DNA of 14,305 nt from Nocardioidaceae bacterium (GTDB lineage Bacteria; Actinomycetota; Actinomycetes; Propionibacteriales; Nocardioidaceae). Below, piece after piece: positions 1 to 7,176 of this stretch. The notes under the pieces were generated by a model. The model did no database searches. It was given only the letters and a program-made list of their open reading frames with translations, and had not been told where the DNA came from. The stretch is from assembly GCA_025965395.1 (NCBI GenBank), contig JAOPXA010000286.1, forward strand, positions 1 through 14,305, given 5' to 3'. A program made the position numbers and the translations under genes. Position 1 is the first letter of the stretch, and each line of letters opens with the position of its first letter.

Positions 1-14
1 CGCTCTTCCGATCT
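1..14 (+). other. Illumina sequencing adapter remnant
   Basis: The first 14 bases, CGCTCTTCCGATCT, are identical to the last 14 bases of the standard Illumina TruSeq Read-1 (P5 side) adapter. The base before the shared GCTCTTCCGATCT core is C, which fits the P5 arm; the P7 arm has T there. The native rhomboid reading frame runs into this segment from position 15. The bases are therefore most likely untrimmed adapter at the end of an assembled contig and not genomic DNA. A chance 14-base match exactly at the sequence end is very unlikely. Confidence 0.93.
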
Positions 15-362
15 AAGGCCCGTGGCGGTGAAGCCCGACTCGGCCAGCATCGCGCCCTGGTAGAACAGCCACGAGGTCGATCCACCGGTTGCGGTGGTGA
101 TGACGAAGACCGCGACGTTGATCGCGATGATGGCCGTCGTGATGGAGCCCACCTTGGCCGGCACGGTGCCGCCCGCAATCGTGCGGGCCGCACGAGTCGA
201 CTTCCGGCCCTCGGCAATGCAGTTCGGGCACTGGAAGCCGACCGATGCGTCACGCATGCAGTCCGTGCAAATAGGTCGCCCACAGCGTTGGCAGGAGATG
301 TATGTTTCGCGGTCAGGGTGCTGATAGCAGTGCGCGGCACCCTGACCGCTGGGTTCGGTCAT
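15..362 (-). CDS. Rhomboid-family intramembrane serine protease, N-terminal part (truncated at left edge)
   Basis: The gene starts with ATG at 362-360 and stays open to the left edge, giving 116 native residues before the adapter bases. The N-terminus carries a B-box-like zinc-finger region: C12, H15, C24, C27, C32, C35, C45 and C48, including CQRCGRPICTDC. A basic stretch (GRKSTRAARTIAGG) and a first membrane helix at about residues 72-90 follow. This zinc finger plus membrane helix is the usual head of actinobacterial rhomboid proteases, which cleave transmembrane substrates with a Ser-His dyad. The GxSx active site would lie in the missing part and cannot be checked. The start is only 3 bp after the ppiA stop, so the two are probably cotranscribed; ppiA and rhomboid genes are commonly neighbours in actinomycetes. 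Confidence 0.82.
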
Positions 363-365
363 GGG

Positions 366-890
366 TCAGCTGCGCGCAATCTCGACGGACTCGATGACGA
401 CGGGATCGATCGGCTTGTCGCCGCCACCGGTCTTGACCGCTTCGATGGCGTCGACGACTGCCTTGCTCTCGTCATCGATCACTTCGCCGAAGATGGTGTG
501 CTTGCGGTTGAGCCAGTCGGTCGGGATCGTCGTGATGAAGAACTGCGATCCGTTGGTGCCGGGGCCCGAGTTGGCCATCGCCAGCAAGTAGGGCTTGTCG
601 AACTTGAGGTCGGGGTGGAACTCATCACCGAACTTGTAGCCGGGTCCACCGGTGCCGGTGCCCGTGGGGCAACCGCCTTGGAGCATGAAGTTCTTGATGA
701 TGCGGTGGAAGATCAGTCCGTCGTAGAACGGCTTGCTGACCTTCTGGCCGGTCTTGGGGTCTTGCCATTCCTTCGTACCCTCAGCGAGCCCGACGAAGTT
801 CTCGACGGTCTTGGGTGCGTGGTTGGGGAAGAGCTCAATGGCGATGTCGCCCTTGTTGGTCTTCAGTGTCGCGGTCAACTTCTCAGACAC
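366..890 (-). CDS. ppiA: Peptidyl-prolyl cis-trans isomerase, cyclophilin type
   Basis: This 174-residue single-domain cyclophilin catalyses cis-trans isomerisation of Xaa-Pro bonds. No signal peptide is visible, so it should be cytoplasmic. Active-site residues align with human cyclophilin A: the FHRII motif with catalytic R63, F68, Q71 in QGG, the [14 protein letters not shown] block (about residues 105-118), and W126 and H131 in the [12 protein letters not shown] motif. W126 corresponds to the cyclosporin-contacting Trp121. Translation starts with GTG at 890-888, preceded by a Shine-Dalgarno sequence (GAGAGGA) about 6 bases upstream. Length matches the actinobacterial PpiA family. It is followed at once by the rhomboid gene and lies divergent from the small protein at 1000. 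Confidence 0.96.
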   Translation of the reverse strand: MSEKLTATLKTNKGDIAIELFPNHAPKTVENFVGLAEGTKEWQDPKTGQKVSKPFYDGLIFHRIIKNFMLQGGCPTGTGTGGPGYKFGDEFHPDLKFDKPYLLAMANSGPGTNGSQFFITTIPTDWLNRKHTIFGEVIDDESKAVVDAIEAVKTGGGDKPIDPVVIESVEIARS

Positions 891-999
891 GATGGTCCTC
901 TCGATTCGTTTCTCTCAGAACTACTCCGTTGATCTTTTCACGCGCCGCAAACTTGCACCTGTTCAGGCGGTAGGACGTTTGCCGAGTACCGTGGCTGAC

Positions 1000-1212
1000 A
1001 TGTCGAAAAGAGTGAACAAGTCGTCGCGGCTTCGCCGCTTGCTCGTTCTCGCGCTGGTCGCGGCCATGGGCCTCGCGGTCAAGAAGTCACTCGAGGACAC
1101 TGGCGGGTCATACACGCCGCCCGAAGTTCCGCTGGGAGAGGCATCTCCCTCGGAGCCGGCGAAGGCGCCCCGTCCGCGCGCTGAGGTCCCGACTGCCTCA
1201 AGCTTCGCGTGA
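1000..1212 (+). CDS. Small membrane-anchored protein, possibly DLW-39-like
   Basis: A 70-residue frame begins with ATG at 1000; GTG at 991 is an in-frame alternative, and neither has a strong ribosome binding site. It has a basic N-terminus (MSKRVNKSSRLRR), one hydrophobic helix (about residues 14-27, LLVLALVAAMGLAV), then KKSLED and a Pro/Glu/Ala-rich tail. The N-terminal half resembles the small actinobacterial DLW-39 family (basic start, LLVLALAAAG-type helix, KK), which tends to lie between gyrA and ppiA. The DLW motif itself is absent, so the assignment is only suggestive. It is divergent from ppiA and convergent with the DUF3817 gene. The function is unknown. Confidence 0.55.
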   Translation: MSKRVNKSSRLRRLLVLALVAAMGLAVKKSLEDTGGSYTPPEVPLGEASPSEPAKAPRPRAEVPTASSFA

Positions 1213-1240
1213 CAATCCCCGTCAACAAGCCGTGGAGCGT

Positions 1241-1254
1241 GGGCGGAGACGCCC
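1241..1254. terminator. Short GC hairpin between convergent genes
   Basis: GGGCG (1241-1245) and CGCCC (1250-1254) form a 5-bp stem around a GAGA loop. It lies in the 49-bp gap between the small protein ending at 1212 and the DUF3817 gene ending at 1262. No T run follows on either strand. It could end transcription of both genes, but the stem is short. Confidence 0.25.
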
Positions 1255-1261
1255 GTATGAG

Positions 1262-1594
1262 CTAGACCTCTTCGGGGAACTTCGCGTGAACCAGCCGCGT
1301 CGCCCGACGCTCGGCCCAGAACGTCGCGACTGGAACAAGCCCCATCAGCAACGTCGTCACCGTGAAGGGGATCGACCAGCGTGCGTTGCGCGCGAGGATG
1401 GCCACCAGCACGAGATAGACCATGTAGAGCCAGCCGTGAGCGAAGCCGACGACCGACGTGACATCGGAGCCGAACTTCTGGATCCCGCTGCCGTCGGTGG
1501 TGAGGTATTTCAGCGCCACCGCGACGTACAGCACAATGATCAGGGTCCCGACAATCCACGCCATGACGCGGTAGGCCTTCAGTGTCTTCTTCAC
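1262..1594 (-). CDS. DUF3817 integral membrane protein
   Basis: This 110-residue protein has three predicted membrane helices (about residues 10-28, 48-67 and 73-93). It shows family signatures of DUF3817: an early YRVMAW segment, VALKYL, GFAHGWLYMVYLV in helix 2, and LVPVATFWAERR at the end of helix 3. The family is widespread in actinobacteria and has no established biochemical role. The GTG start at 1594-1592 comes 4 bp after the stop of the SURF1 gene, so translation is probably coupled. DUF3817 genes often accompany SURF1 genes, which hints at a respiratory or membrane-assembly role, but that is inference. The length is normal for the family. Confidence 0.88.
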   Translation of the reverse strand: MKKTLKAYRVMAWIVGTLIIVLYVAVALKYLTTDGSGIQKFGSDVTSVVGFAHGWLYMVYLVLVAILARNARWSIPFTVTTLLMGLVPVATFWAERRATRLVHAKFPEEV

Positions 1595-1598
1595 CTGG

Positions 1599-2336
1599 TC
1601 AGGCTACCTTCGCGCGTGAAGCGGCCACGCTCTCGGTGCACATCCGCCACCACATGAAAACGGCAAATGCGCCGAACACCCACCACTGGAACGTGTAGGC
1701 CAGGTTGCGCAGACCCGTGGTCCACGAGCCACCAGGCTCCGGAACTTCAACGAGGGCCAGTGGAGCCGCAACCTCGGGTGACGTGTTGATCGCGTAGGCC
1801 GAGTACAGGTCATACGGAAGTTCGTTGATCAACTCAGGTATGCGCAGCGAGTCGATCACGCGATTATCGTCCAGCGTGCCGCCTGCGGACTCTCCAGGCT
1901 CGAGCACCGCGCTGAGGGTCATCGACCCCGTCGGCGGCGCGGGTGCCTTTGACCTCACCTGCCCGAATCCGCGCACGACGAGCAACGCATTGCCCGACTC
2001 GGTGACAAACGGCGCGACGAGCCAGGCTCCATCCGTGCCGCCCTGCGATCTCCCCGAGACCCACAGTTGATCGGCCGCCGGAGCAAACTCGCCCGTCACC
2101 GTGACCGGTCGGTGATTCGCCCGCGACGAGAACGCATCATTGGGTCCCATGACCTTCTGGAGCGCCACCGTGGGCACCTGCTGCCGGTCGGCGCGTTCGT
2201 CCTGCTGCCGTGCGTCGTAGACACCGAGCTGCCACAGCCCCATGAACAGACAGAACACCACCGCGACCACGACCAGCACGTGCAAGACAAGGAGCCCCGG
2301 CCGCAACCAGAGCCGCACGGTTGAAGGAGGGTTCAC
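1599..2336 (-). CDS. SURF1-family cytochrome c oxidase assembly protein
   Basis: This 245-residue membrane protein has the SURF1 layout. An N-terminal helix (about residues 15-34) ends in the conserved GLWQL motif, an extracytoplasmic domain of about 170 residues includes RPVTVTGEF and the VVRGFGQV strand, and a C-terminal helix starts with NLAYTFQWWVFGAF (211 onward). SURF1 proteins help assemble aa3-type cytochrome c oxidase, probably at the haem a/CuB insertion step. The GTG start (2336-2334) lies 3 bp after the glyA stop, and DUF3817 follows 4 bp downstream, so the three genes read as one transcription unit. No strong ribosome binding site is visible, which fits coupling from glyA. The family assignment is secure. 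Confidence 0.93.
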   Translation of the reverse strand: MNPPSTVRLWLRPGLLVLHVLVVVAVVFCLFMGLWQLGVYDARQQDERADRQQVPTVALQKVMGPNDAFSSRANHRPVTVTGEFAPAADQLWVSGRSQGGTDGAWLVAPFVTESGNALLVVRGFGQVRSKAPAPPTGSMTLSAVLEPGESAGGTLDDNRVIDSLRIPELINELPYDLYSAYAINTSPEVAAPLALVEVPEPGGSWTTGLRNLAYTFQWWVFGAFAVFMWWRMCTESVAASRAKVA

Positions 2337-2339
2337 GCC

Positions 2340-3617
2340 CTACGCGGTGAAGGGAACGATGTCGGCATACAGCGGGAACTTCTCCGCCAGCACCGTGACG
2401 CGCTTGCGGAGCGACTCCGTGTCGATGTCGCCGGGGCGCAACGCCTCGGCGATGATGTCGGCAACCTCGGTGAACTCCTCGGCCCCGAAGCCACGTGTGG
2501 CGAGCGCCGGTGTGCCGATGCGCAGGCCCGACGTGACCATCGGCGGACGCGGGTCGTTGGGGACGGCGTTGCGGTTGACCGTGATGCCGACCTCATGGAG
2601 GCGGTCTTCGGCCTGCTGGCCGTCGAGCTCGGACTCGCGTAGATCGACCAGGACCAAGTGAACGTCAGTGCCTCCGGTCAGCACGTTGACGCCGACCTCG
2701 CGCATGTCGTCGGCGGTGAGGCGCTCCGCGAGCAGCTTGGCACCCGCGATCGTACGTTCTTGGCGCTCCTTGAACGCAGGCTCAGCGGCCATCTTGAACG
2801 CGACGGCCTTAGCCGCGATCACGTGCTCGAGGGGCCCACCTTGCTGACCGGGGAAGACGGCCGAACGGATCTTCTTGGCCATCTCCTCGTTGTTGGTGAG
2901 AATCGCGCCACCACGAGGACCGCCAAGGGTCTTGTGCGTCGTGGTCGTGACGATGTCGGCGTAGGGGAGGGGACTCGGGTGAAGCCCCGCCGCGACCAGA
3001 CCGGCGAAGTGCGCCATGTCGACCCAAAGCTTGGCACCGACCTCATCGGCGATCTCGCGGAACAACGCGAAGTCGAGCTGGCGCGGGTATGCCGACCAGC
3101 CCGCGATGATGACCTGTGGCTGGTGCTCGTGCGCGAGGGTGCGCACCTCGTCCATGTCGATCAGCCCGGTCTCGGGGACCACGTGATAGGCCGCGACGTT
3201 GTAGAGCTTGCCCGAGAAGTTGAGCTTCATGCCGTGGGTCAGGTGCCCGCCATTGGCCAGATCGAGCCCGAGGATCGTGTCGCCGACCTTGATCATCGCG
3301 TGCAGCGCGGCAGCGTTGGCCGTGGCGCCCGAGTGCGGCTGGACGTTGGCGTAGCTCGCGCCGAAGAGCGCCTTGAGCCGCTCGATCGCGATGGTCTCGA
3401 TCTCGTCGACGAACTCGCAACCGCCGTAGTAGCGCTTGCCCGGGTAGCCCTCGGCGTACTTGTTGGTGAGCACACTGCCCTGCGCTTGCAGCGCGGCGAC
3501 GGGGGCGAAGTTCTCGGACGCGATCATCTCCAGCGTGGTCTGCTGGCGATTGAGCTCTGCATCGATGAACCGCGCGACTTCGGGATCAAACTCGGCGAGG
3601 GACTGATTGTGGGTCAT
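2340..3617 (-). CDS. glyA: Serine hydroxymethyltransferase
   Basis: This 425-residue PLP enzyme interconverts serine plus tetrahydrofolate with glycine plus 5,10-methylene-tetrahydrofolate, the main source of one-carbon units. It is cytoplasmic and usually dimeric. Diagnostic motifs are present: SENF near residue 34, [13 protein letters not shown] (54-66), the ring-stacking H126 in HLTHG, D200 and H203 in VDMAHFAG, the PLP Schiff-base K229 in [14 protein letters not shown], and R366 in SGLRIGTPA, which binds the substrate carboxylate. Length is typical. It starts with ATG at 3617-3615 and has no Shine-Dalgarno sequence; a possible -10 box 6 bases upstream suggests a leaderless transcript. It is the first gene of the glyA-SURF1-DUF3817 run and is divergent from the hydrolase at 3686. 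Confidence 0.98.
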   Translation of the reverse strand: MTHNQSLAEFDPEVARFIDAELNRQQTTLEMIASENFAPVAALQAQGSVLTNKYAEGYPGKRYYGGCEFVDEIETIAIERLKALFGASYANVQPHSGATANAAALHAMIKVGDTILGLDLANGGHLTHGMKLNFSGKLYNVAAYHVVPETGLIDMDEVRTLAHEHQPQVIIAGWSAYPRQLDFALFREIADEVGAKLWVDMAHFAGLVAAGLHPSPLPYADIVTTTTHKTLGGPRGGAILTNNEEMAKKIRSAVFPGQQGGPLEHVIAAKAVAFKMAAEPAFKERQERTIAGAKLLAERLTADDMREVGVNVLTGGTDVHLVLVDLRESELDGQQAEDRLHEVGITVNRNAVPNDPRPPMVTSGLRIGTPALATRGFGAEEFTEVADIIAEALRPGDIDTESLRKRVTVLAEKFPLYADIVPFTA

Positions 3618-3623
3618 GGGCCA

Positions 3624-3629
3624 AGACTA
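3624..3629 (-). promoter_or_regulatory. Candidate -10 box for leaderless glyA
   Basis: On the minus strand TAGTCT fits the TANNNT pattern of actinobacterial -10 boxes. It ends 6 bases before the glyA ATG, which would place the transcription start on the start codon itself. glyA lacks a Shine-Dalgarno sequence, so a leaderless mRNA is plausible. No convincing -35 box is seen. Confidence 0.3.
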
Positions 3630-3644
3630 CCGCCCGTCCCTGAC

Positions 3645-3650
3645 TACAAT
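3645..3650 (+). promoter_or_regulatory. Candidate -10 box for the hydrolase at 3686
   Basis: TACAAT at 3645-3650 differs from the consensus TATAAT at one position. A transcription start about 7 bases downstream would fall near 3657, on the GTG of a 9-codon leader frame (3657-3683). No clear -35 element is visible. Confidence 0.35.
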
Positions 3651-3656
3651 TCAGGT

Positions 3657-3683
3657 GTGATCGACGCGGACTCTTCCCGATAA
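3657..3683 (+). CDS. Possible 8-residue leader peptide upstream of the hydrolase
   Basis: GTG at 3657 opens a frame reading MIDADSSR and ending in TAA at 3681-3683. That stop is 2 bases before the ATG of the hydrolase gene at 3686. The hydrolase has no visible ribosome binding site and no in-frame alternative start upstream, because TGA lies at 3641-3643 and no ATG, GTG or TTG comes between. A leaderless mini-ORF followed by re-initiation would explain this. It is a short frame and could arise by chance. Confidence 0.25.
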   Translation: MIDADSSR

Positions 3684-3685
3684 TC

Positions 3686-4456
3686 ATGTCCACACCACTG
3701 GCGGTCACCTGGTGGGGCCACTCGTCGACGACCGTCGAGCTCGATGGCGTACGGGTGACCACCGACCCCGTCTTGGTCGACCGGCTGTGGCACCTGCGCA
3801 GGCACACGCTCACTCCGCCGCCCACCTCTCTCGACACTGACATCGTGCTGGTCTCGCACCTGCACACCGACCACCTGCACGAGCCGTCCCTCGTACGTTT
3901 TGCTGCCGACGTGCCGGTCGTCGTTCCGCGAGGGGCCGCCAGGCTGCTGCCTCGCCTCGATCGGTCACGCGTGCTCGAAGTGGCACCCGGCGAGACGATC
4001 GAGGTGGCGGGGCTTCAGGTCGAGATCCTCCCCGCGCATCACGATGGTCGGCGCTTTCCGTGGCTTCGGCACGAGGCCCCGGCCATCGGATTCCGGGTCG
4101 CAGGCCCGACCCACGCATTCTGGTTCCCCGGCGACACTGGCATGCGCGAGGGCTTCGCCGACGTGGCCTCGGTGGATCTCGCGCTCGTGCCGATTGGTGG
4201 CTGGGGTCCGAGCCTCGGCCCTGAGCACCTCGATCCCGCTGAGGCTGTCGTGGCGACCGAGCAGGTCGGAGCGCGGTGGACGATGCCGGTGCACTACGGG
4301 ACGTTCTGGCCACTCGGTCTGGAGCGGATGCGCCCGGCGGCCCACCGGCACTTCTTCGACTCGCCCCCGGTGCGGTTTGCCCAGGAGGCAGAGAGGTATG
4401 ACGTCGGCGAGCTCGTCATACCGCCGCCTGGCGAACGCCGCGTACTCGTGCCCTAG
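3686..4456 (+). CDS. Metallo-beta-lactamase-fold hydrolase, UlaG/NAPE-PLD-like
   Basis: This 256-residue cytoplasmic protein has a complete set of metal ligands for the metallo-beta-lactamase fold: H58, H60, D62 and H63 in SHLHTDHL, H118 or H119 in PAHHD, D150 in FPGDTG, and H203 in PVHYGTFWP. The N-terminal WWGHSSTTVELDG and TDPVL segments are typical of the UlaG/NAPE-PLD branch, whose members hydrolyse phosphodiester or lactone bonds. The substrate here cannot be read from sequence. It is transcribed divergently from glyA and ends 14 bp from the oppositely oriented glyoxalase II-like gene. The two proteins share only the fold; their motifs and lengths differ, so this is not a recent duplication. 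Confidence 0.88.
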   Translation: MSTPLAVTWWGHSSTTVELDGVRVTTDPVLVDRLWHLRRHTLTPPPTSLDTDIVLVSHLHTDHLHEPSLVRFAADVPVVVPRGAARLLPRLDRSRVLEVAPGETIEVAGLQVEILPAHHDGRRFPWLRHEAPAIGFRVAGPTHAFWFPGDTGMREGFADVASVDLALVPIGGWGPSLGPEHLDPAEAVVATEQVGARWTMPVHYGTFWPLGLERMRPAAHRHFFDSPPVRFAQEAERYDVGELVIPPPGERRVLVP

Positions 4457-4470
4457 CGCGTGACCCTGAC

Positions 4471-5097
4471 CTAGTGGCCCCGCGCGATCCAGTCATCGAG
4501 GTGCGGTGCTTCTTCGCCGATGACAGTCGAGTCGCCGTGGCCGGTATGCACCACGGTCTCGAACGGCAAGGTCAGCAGGCGCGTCCGGATCGACTCGATG
4601 ATCGTGTCGAAGCTGGAGTATGAGCGCCCCGTTGCTCCCGGTCCGCCATGGAACAGCGTGTCGCCGCTGAAGACGGTGCCCAGCTCAGGCACATACAGGC
4701 AGGTGCTCCCTGGCGAGTGGCCCGGCGTATGCATGGCCAGCATCGTCACGCCGCCGATGGTGAACTCTGTGCCGTCGACCAGGTCGTGCTCGGGCGCGGT
4801 GTCGTAGACCGCATCCCACAGCATCCGGTCCTCGGGCGGGAACCACACGGGGGCACTGACAGCAGCGGCCAACTCGCGCGCTGCGTTGATGTGGTCGTTG
4901 TGGCCGTGGGTCAACACGACGGCCTTGACCGTGCGGCCCTCGACCGCCTCGATGATCGTGGCCGCGTCGTGCGGTGCATCGATGACGATCACCTCGGTGT
5001 CGTCACCGATCAGCCAGACGTTGTTGTCGACGTCCCAGGTGCCCCCGTCAAGGCTGAAGGTGCCTGACGTGACCGCCTTCTCGATGCGTGCCGTCAC
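4471..5097 (-). CDS. Glyoxalase II-like metallo-beta-lactamase-fold hydrolase, probable S-formylmycothiol hydrolase
   Basis: This 208-residue protein has the glyoxalase II-type motif THGHNDH (H64, H66, D68, H69), then H127 in TPGHSPG, D146 in FSGDTLF and H187 in HTGHGDS, a complete dinuclear metal site. Its GTG start overlaps the stop of mscR by 4 bp (GTGA, 5094-5097), so the two proteins are made together. MscR turns S-hydroxymethyl-mycothiol into S-formylmycothiol, and a thioester hydrolase is then needed to release formate and mycothiol. Members of this family beside mscR, such as Rv2260 beside Rv2259 in Mycobacterium tuberculosis, are natural candidates. The fold is certain; the substrate is inferred from the pairing. 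Confidence 0.85.
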   Translation of the reverse strand: MTARIEKAVTSGTFSLDGGTWDVDNNVWLIGDDTEVIVIDAPHDAATIIEAVEGRTVKAVVLTHGHNDHINAARELAAAVSAPVWFPPEDRMLWDAVYDTAPEHDLVDGTEFTIGGVTMLAMHTPGHSPGSTCLYVPELGTVFSGDTLFHGGPGATGRSYSSFDTIIESIRTRLLTLPFETVVHTGHGDSTVIGEEAPHLDDWIARGH

Positions 5098-6179
5098 AGC
5101 TCGACGACCGACCGGAGCACTTCGCCCTTGTGCATCTTGGAGAAGGCTGCTTCGACGTCCTCGATGCCGATGCGCTCGGAGATGAACGCATCGAGGTCGA
5201 GGCGACCCTGCTGGTAGAGATCGACCAGCATCGGGAAGTCGCGGCTCGGCAAGCAGTCGCCGTACCAGCTGGACTTCAGCGAACCGCCGCGCCCGAACAC
5301 GTCGATGAGCGGGATCTCAAGCATCATCTCGGGGTTCGGCACGCCGACAAGCACTACGGTGCCAGCGAGGTCACGGCCGTAAAACGCCTGCTTCCAGGTC
5401 TCGGGGCGACCCACCGCGTCGATCACGACGTCGGCGCCGAAGCCTCCAGTGAGCGCCTGGATCGCCTCGACCGCGTCGGTCTCGCTCGCGTCGACGGTAT
5501 GCGTCGCGCCGAGGCCCCGCGCCCATTCGAGCTTGCGGGGGTCGACGTCGATCGCGATGATCGTGCCCGCGTTGGCAAGCTTGGCGCCCAGAATGGCGGC
5601 GTTGCCGACGCCACCGCAGCCGATGACCGCGACCGTGTCGCCGCGACCGACGTTGCCCGTGTTGATGGCGGCGCCAATGCCTGCCATGACACCGCAGCCC
5701 AGAAGCCCGACGGCGGCCGGCGAAGCGGTCGGATCGACCTTGGTGCACTGGCCGGCGGCGACGAGCGTCTTGTCGGCGAACGCGCCGATGCCCAGCGCGG
5801 GCGACAGCTCGGTGCCATCCTCGAGCGTCATCTTCTGCTTGGCGTTGTGGGTGTTGAAGCAGTACCACGGGCGACCGCGCTTGCAGGCGCGACAGTCACC
5901 GCATACGGCGCGCCAGTTGAGGATGACGAAGTCACCGACGGCCACCTCGGTCACGCCTTCGCCCACGGACTCGACGATCCCGGCGGCCTCGTGGCCGAGC
6001 AAGAACGGGAACTCGTCGTTGATGCCACCTTCGCGGTAGTGCAGATCGGTGTGGCAGACGCCGCAGGTCTGGATGTCGACGACCGCTTCGCCGGGGCCAG
6101 GGTCAGGAATGATGATGTTCTCCACGGTGACGGGTGCGCCCTTGGCGCGCGCGATCACTCCTCGAACGGTTTGTGGCAT
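5094..6179 (-). CDS. mscR: S-(hydroxymethyl)mycothiol dehydrogenase / mycothiol-dependent formaldehyde dehydrogenase
   Basis: This 361-residue zinc-dependent medium-chain alcohol dehydrogenase oxidises the mycothiol-formaldehyde adduct with NAD, and family members can also reduce S-nitrosomycothiol. Catalytic zinc ligands are C42 (CGVCHTD), H63 (GHEAAG) and C162 (GCGVMAG). The structural zinc site is C93, C96, C99 and C107. The NAD-binding loop is GCGGVG at 187-192, followed by the acidic D211 that selects NAD over NADP. A longer frame continues upstream to 6350, but the ATG at 6179-6177 is chosen because GAGGAG (6185-6190) sits 5 bases before it and the upstream residues are low-complexity. 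The gene overlaps the downstream hydrolase by 4 bp. Confidence 0.93.
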   Translation of the reverse strand: MPQTVRGVIARAKGAPVTVENIIIPDPGPGEAVVDIQTCGVCHTDLHYREGGINDEFPFLLGHEAAGIVESVGEGVTEVAVGDFVILNWRAVCGDCRACKRGRPWYCFNTHNAKQKMTLEDGTELSPALGIGAFADKTLVAAGQCTKVDPTASPAAVGLLGCGVMAGIGAAINTGNVGRGDTVAVIGCGGVGNAAILGAKLANAGTIIAIDVDPRKLEWARGLGATHTVDASETDAVEAIQALTGGFGADVVIDAVGRPETWKQAFYGRDLAGTVVLVGVPNPEMMLEIPLIDVFGRGGSLKSSWYGDCLPSRDFPMLVDLYQQGRLDLDAFISERIGIEDVEAAFSKMHKGEVLRSVVEL

Positions 6180-6271
6180 GGCGTCTCCTCGGGTGCGGCG
6201 GTGGACTGCTTCAAACGTAGCGACCACCGGTTCATCGCGCGACCTCGGTGGGGCTCGGGGAGGATGGACGT

Positions 6272-7132
6272 ATGACGATAGGGCGGCGTGCATTCTTAGG
6301 CGCGAGCATCGTCGGCGTGGGGCTCGTGTGCGCGGCCTGCTCCAGCACACCCGAGAGCCCCATCAAACGCACCGACAAACGTACCGACAAGAAGGTAGGT
6401 CTGGTGAAGTCCTCATACGGCTCCGACGCCTCGCAGTTCGGTCAGCTTTATCTGCCCGACAGCACGGAGGTGCTCGGCACGGTCGTTGTCATCCACGGCG
6501 GCTTCTGGTCCAGTCAGTACGACCTCAGCCTCGGGGCGCCACTCGCAGCCGATCTCGCCAAGCGCGGTTGGGTCGCCTGGAACATCGAGTATCGGCGCCT
6601 AGGCAACGGGGGCGGCTGGCCCACGACGTTCGAGGATGTCGCGGCGGCAATCGACCACCTAGCCACCCTCAAGGACGAGCATCCGGTGATTGATCTCGGT
6701 CGCGTGCTGACCCTTGGCCACTCAGCCGGCGGGCATCTGGGCACGTGGGCCGCCGGTCGCACGGATCCTCGCGTGCCGTTGACCGGCATCGTGTCCCAGG
6801 CGGGCGTCCTCGAGCTGGCGCGGGCATCACGCGAGAGCGTCGGCAACGGGTTCGTCGACCAGTTGATGGGCACGACCGCCGCCGCAGACCCCGCACTCTT
6901 CGCGCGAGCCGACCCGAGCGCGCAGCTGCCGGTCGGCATACCTGTCCACGCCGTGCATGCCCGCGGCGACCAGATGGTGCCGTTCGATCAGAGCAGCCGC
7001 TACGTCGCCGCCGCACGCGCAGCAGGGGACGACGCGACCCTCGTCGAGGTCGAGGGCGACCACTTCAGCCTGATCGACATACGATCCGCCGCCTGGCACA
7101 ACTGCCTCGCCTCCCTCAACGCCCTCCGCTAA
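6272..7132 (+). CDS. Tat-exported lipoprotein with alpha/beta-hydrolase fold
   Basis: A 286-residue protein starts with ATG at 6272, 7 bases after a strong GGGGAGGA ribosome binding site; a frame extending to 6248 lacks one. The N-terminus has a twin-arginine motif (GRRAFLG), a hydrophobic stretch, and a CAAC lipobox with C23 as the likely lipidated residue, though position -3 is Cys instead of Leu. The hydrolase domain has the oxyanion motif HGGFW (75-79), nucleophile S151 in GHSAGG, D233 in RGDQMVP and H264 in GDHFSLID, so the triad is intact. This resembles secreted esterases and carboxylesterase-like or kynurenine formamidase-like enzymes, but the substrate is unknown. It would act outside the membrane. 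It is divergent from mscR. Confidence 0.9.
   Translation: MTIGRRAFLGASIVGVGLVCAACSSTPESPIKRTDKRTDKKVGLVKSSYGSDASQFGQLYLPDSTEVLGTVVVIHGGFWSSQYDLSLGAPLAADLAKRGWVAWNIEYRRLGNGGGWPTTFEDVAAAIDHLATLKDEHPVIDLGRVLTLGHSAGGHLGTWAAGRTDPRVPLTGIVSQAGVLELARASRESVGNGFVDQLMGTTAAADPALFARADPSAQLPVGIPVHAVHARGDQMVPFDQSSRYVAAARAAGDDATLVEVEGDHFSLIDIRSAAWHNCLASLNALR
6366..6389 (+). repeat. 12-bp in-frame tandem duplication in the lipoprotein linker
   Basis: AACGCACCGACA (6366-6377) is followed directly by AACGTACCGACA (6378-6389), with one difference. It encodes two consecutive KRTD units just after the lipobox. This lengthens a charged linker between the membrane anchor and the hydrolase domain and probably arose by slippage. 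Confidence 0.7.
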
Positions 7133-7149
7133 CCCCCTCCTAGCCCCTC

Positions 7150-7176
7150 CCTCCTGGGACGTCACGTCTCAGGAAG
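7150..7176. terminator. Inverted repeat at the convergent junction of hydrolase and exporter genes
   Basis: CCTCCTGGGACG (7150-7161) pairs with CGTCTCAGGAAG (7165-7176), giving a stem of about 12 bp with one mismatch, one G-T pair and a 3-base loop. It lies between the lipoprotein stop (7132) and the exporter and overlaps the exporter's own stop codon (7169-7171). There is no T run. It probably acts as a bidirectional stem-loop terminator. Confidence 0.4.

Noticed and set aside
288..932. Plus-strand frame of 214 codons opposite ppiA
   Set aside because: Shadow of the conserved cyclophilin on the other strand, with no domain or ribosome binding site.
891..999. tRNA genes, expected near ppiA in many actinomycetes
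   Set aside because: No cloverleaf, TTCGA-type T-loop or matching acceptor stems could be found in this gap or in the other intergenic regions.
2658..3683. Long plus-strand open frame of 341 codons opposite glyA
   Set aside because: It is antisense to a fully conserved serine hydroxymethyltransferase, has a composition rich in Arg/Val/Asp/Gly typical of high-GC shadows, and shows no recognisable domain.
3686..5097. The two metallo-beta-lactamase-fold genes as a recent tandem duplication
   Set aside because: They belong to different branches (UlaG-like HLHTDH versus glyoxalase II-like HGHNDH), differ in length and orientation, and show no alignable similarity beyond the fold motifs.
5088..6275. 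Long plus-strand open frame of 395 codons opposite mscR
   Set aside because: It lies antisense to a complete mscR with all zinc ligands. Its length results from the GC-biased third codon position of the opposite strand.
6180..6350. N-terminal extension of mscR by 57 residues
   Set aside because: The extension is low-complexity and overlaps the start of the divergent lipoprotein gene. The internal ATG at 6179 has a strong ribosome binding site and matches the family start.
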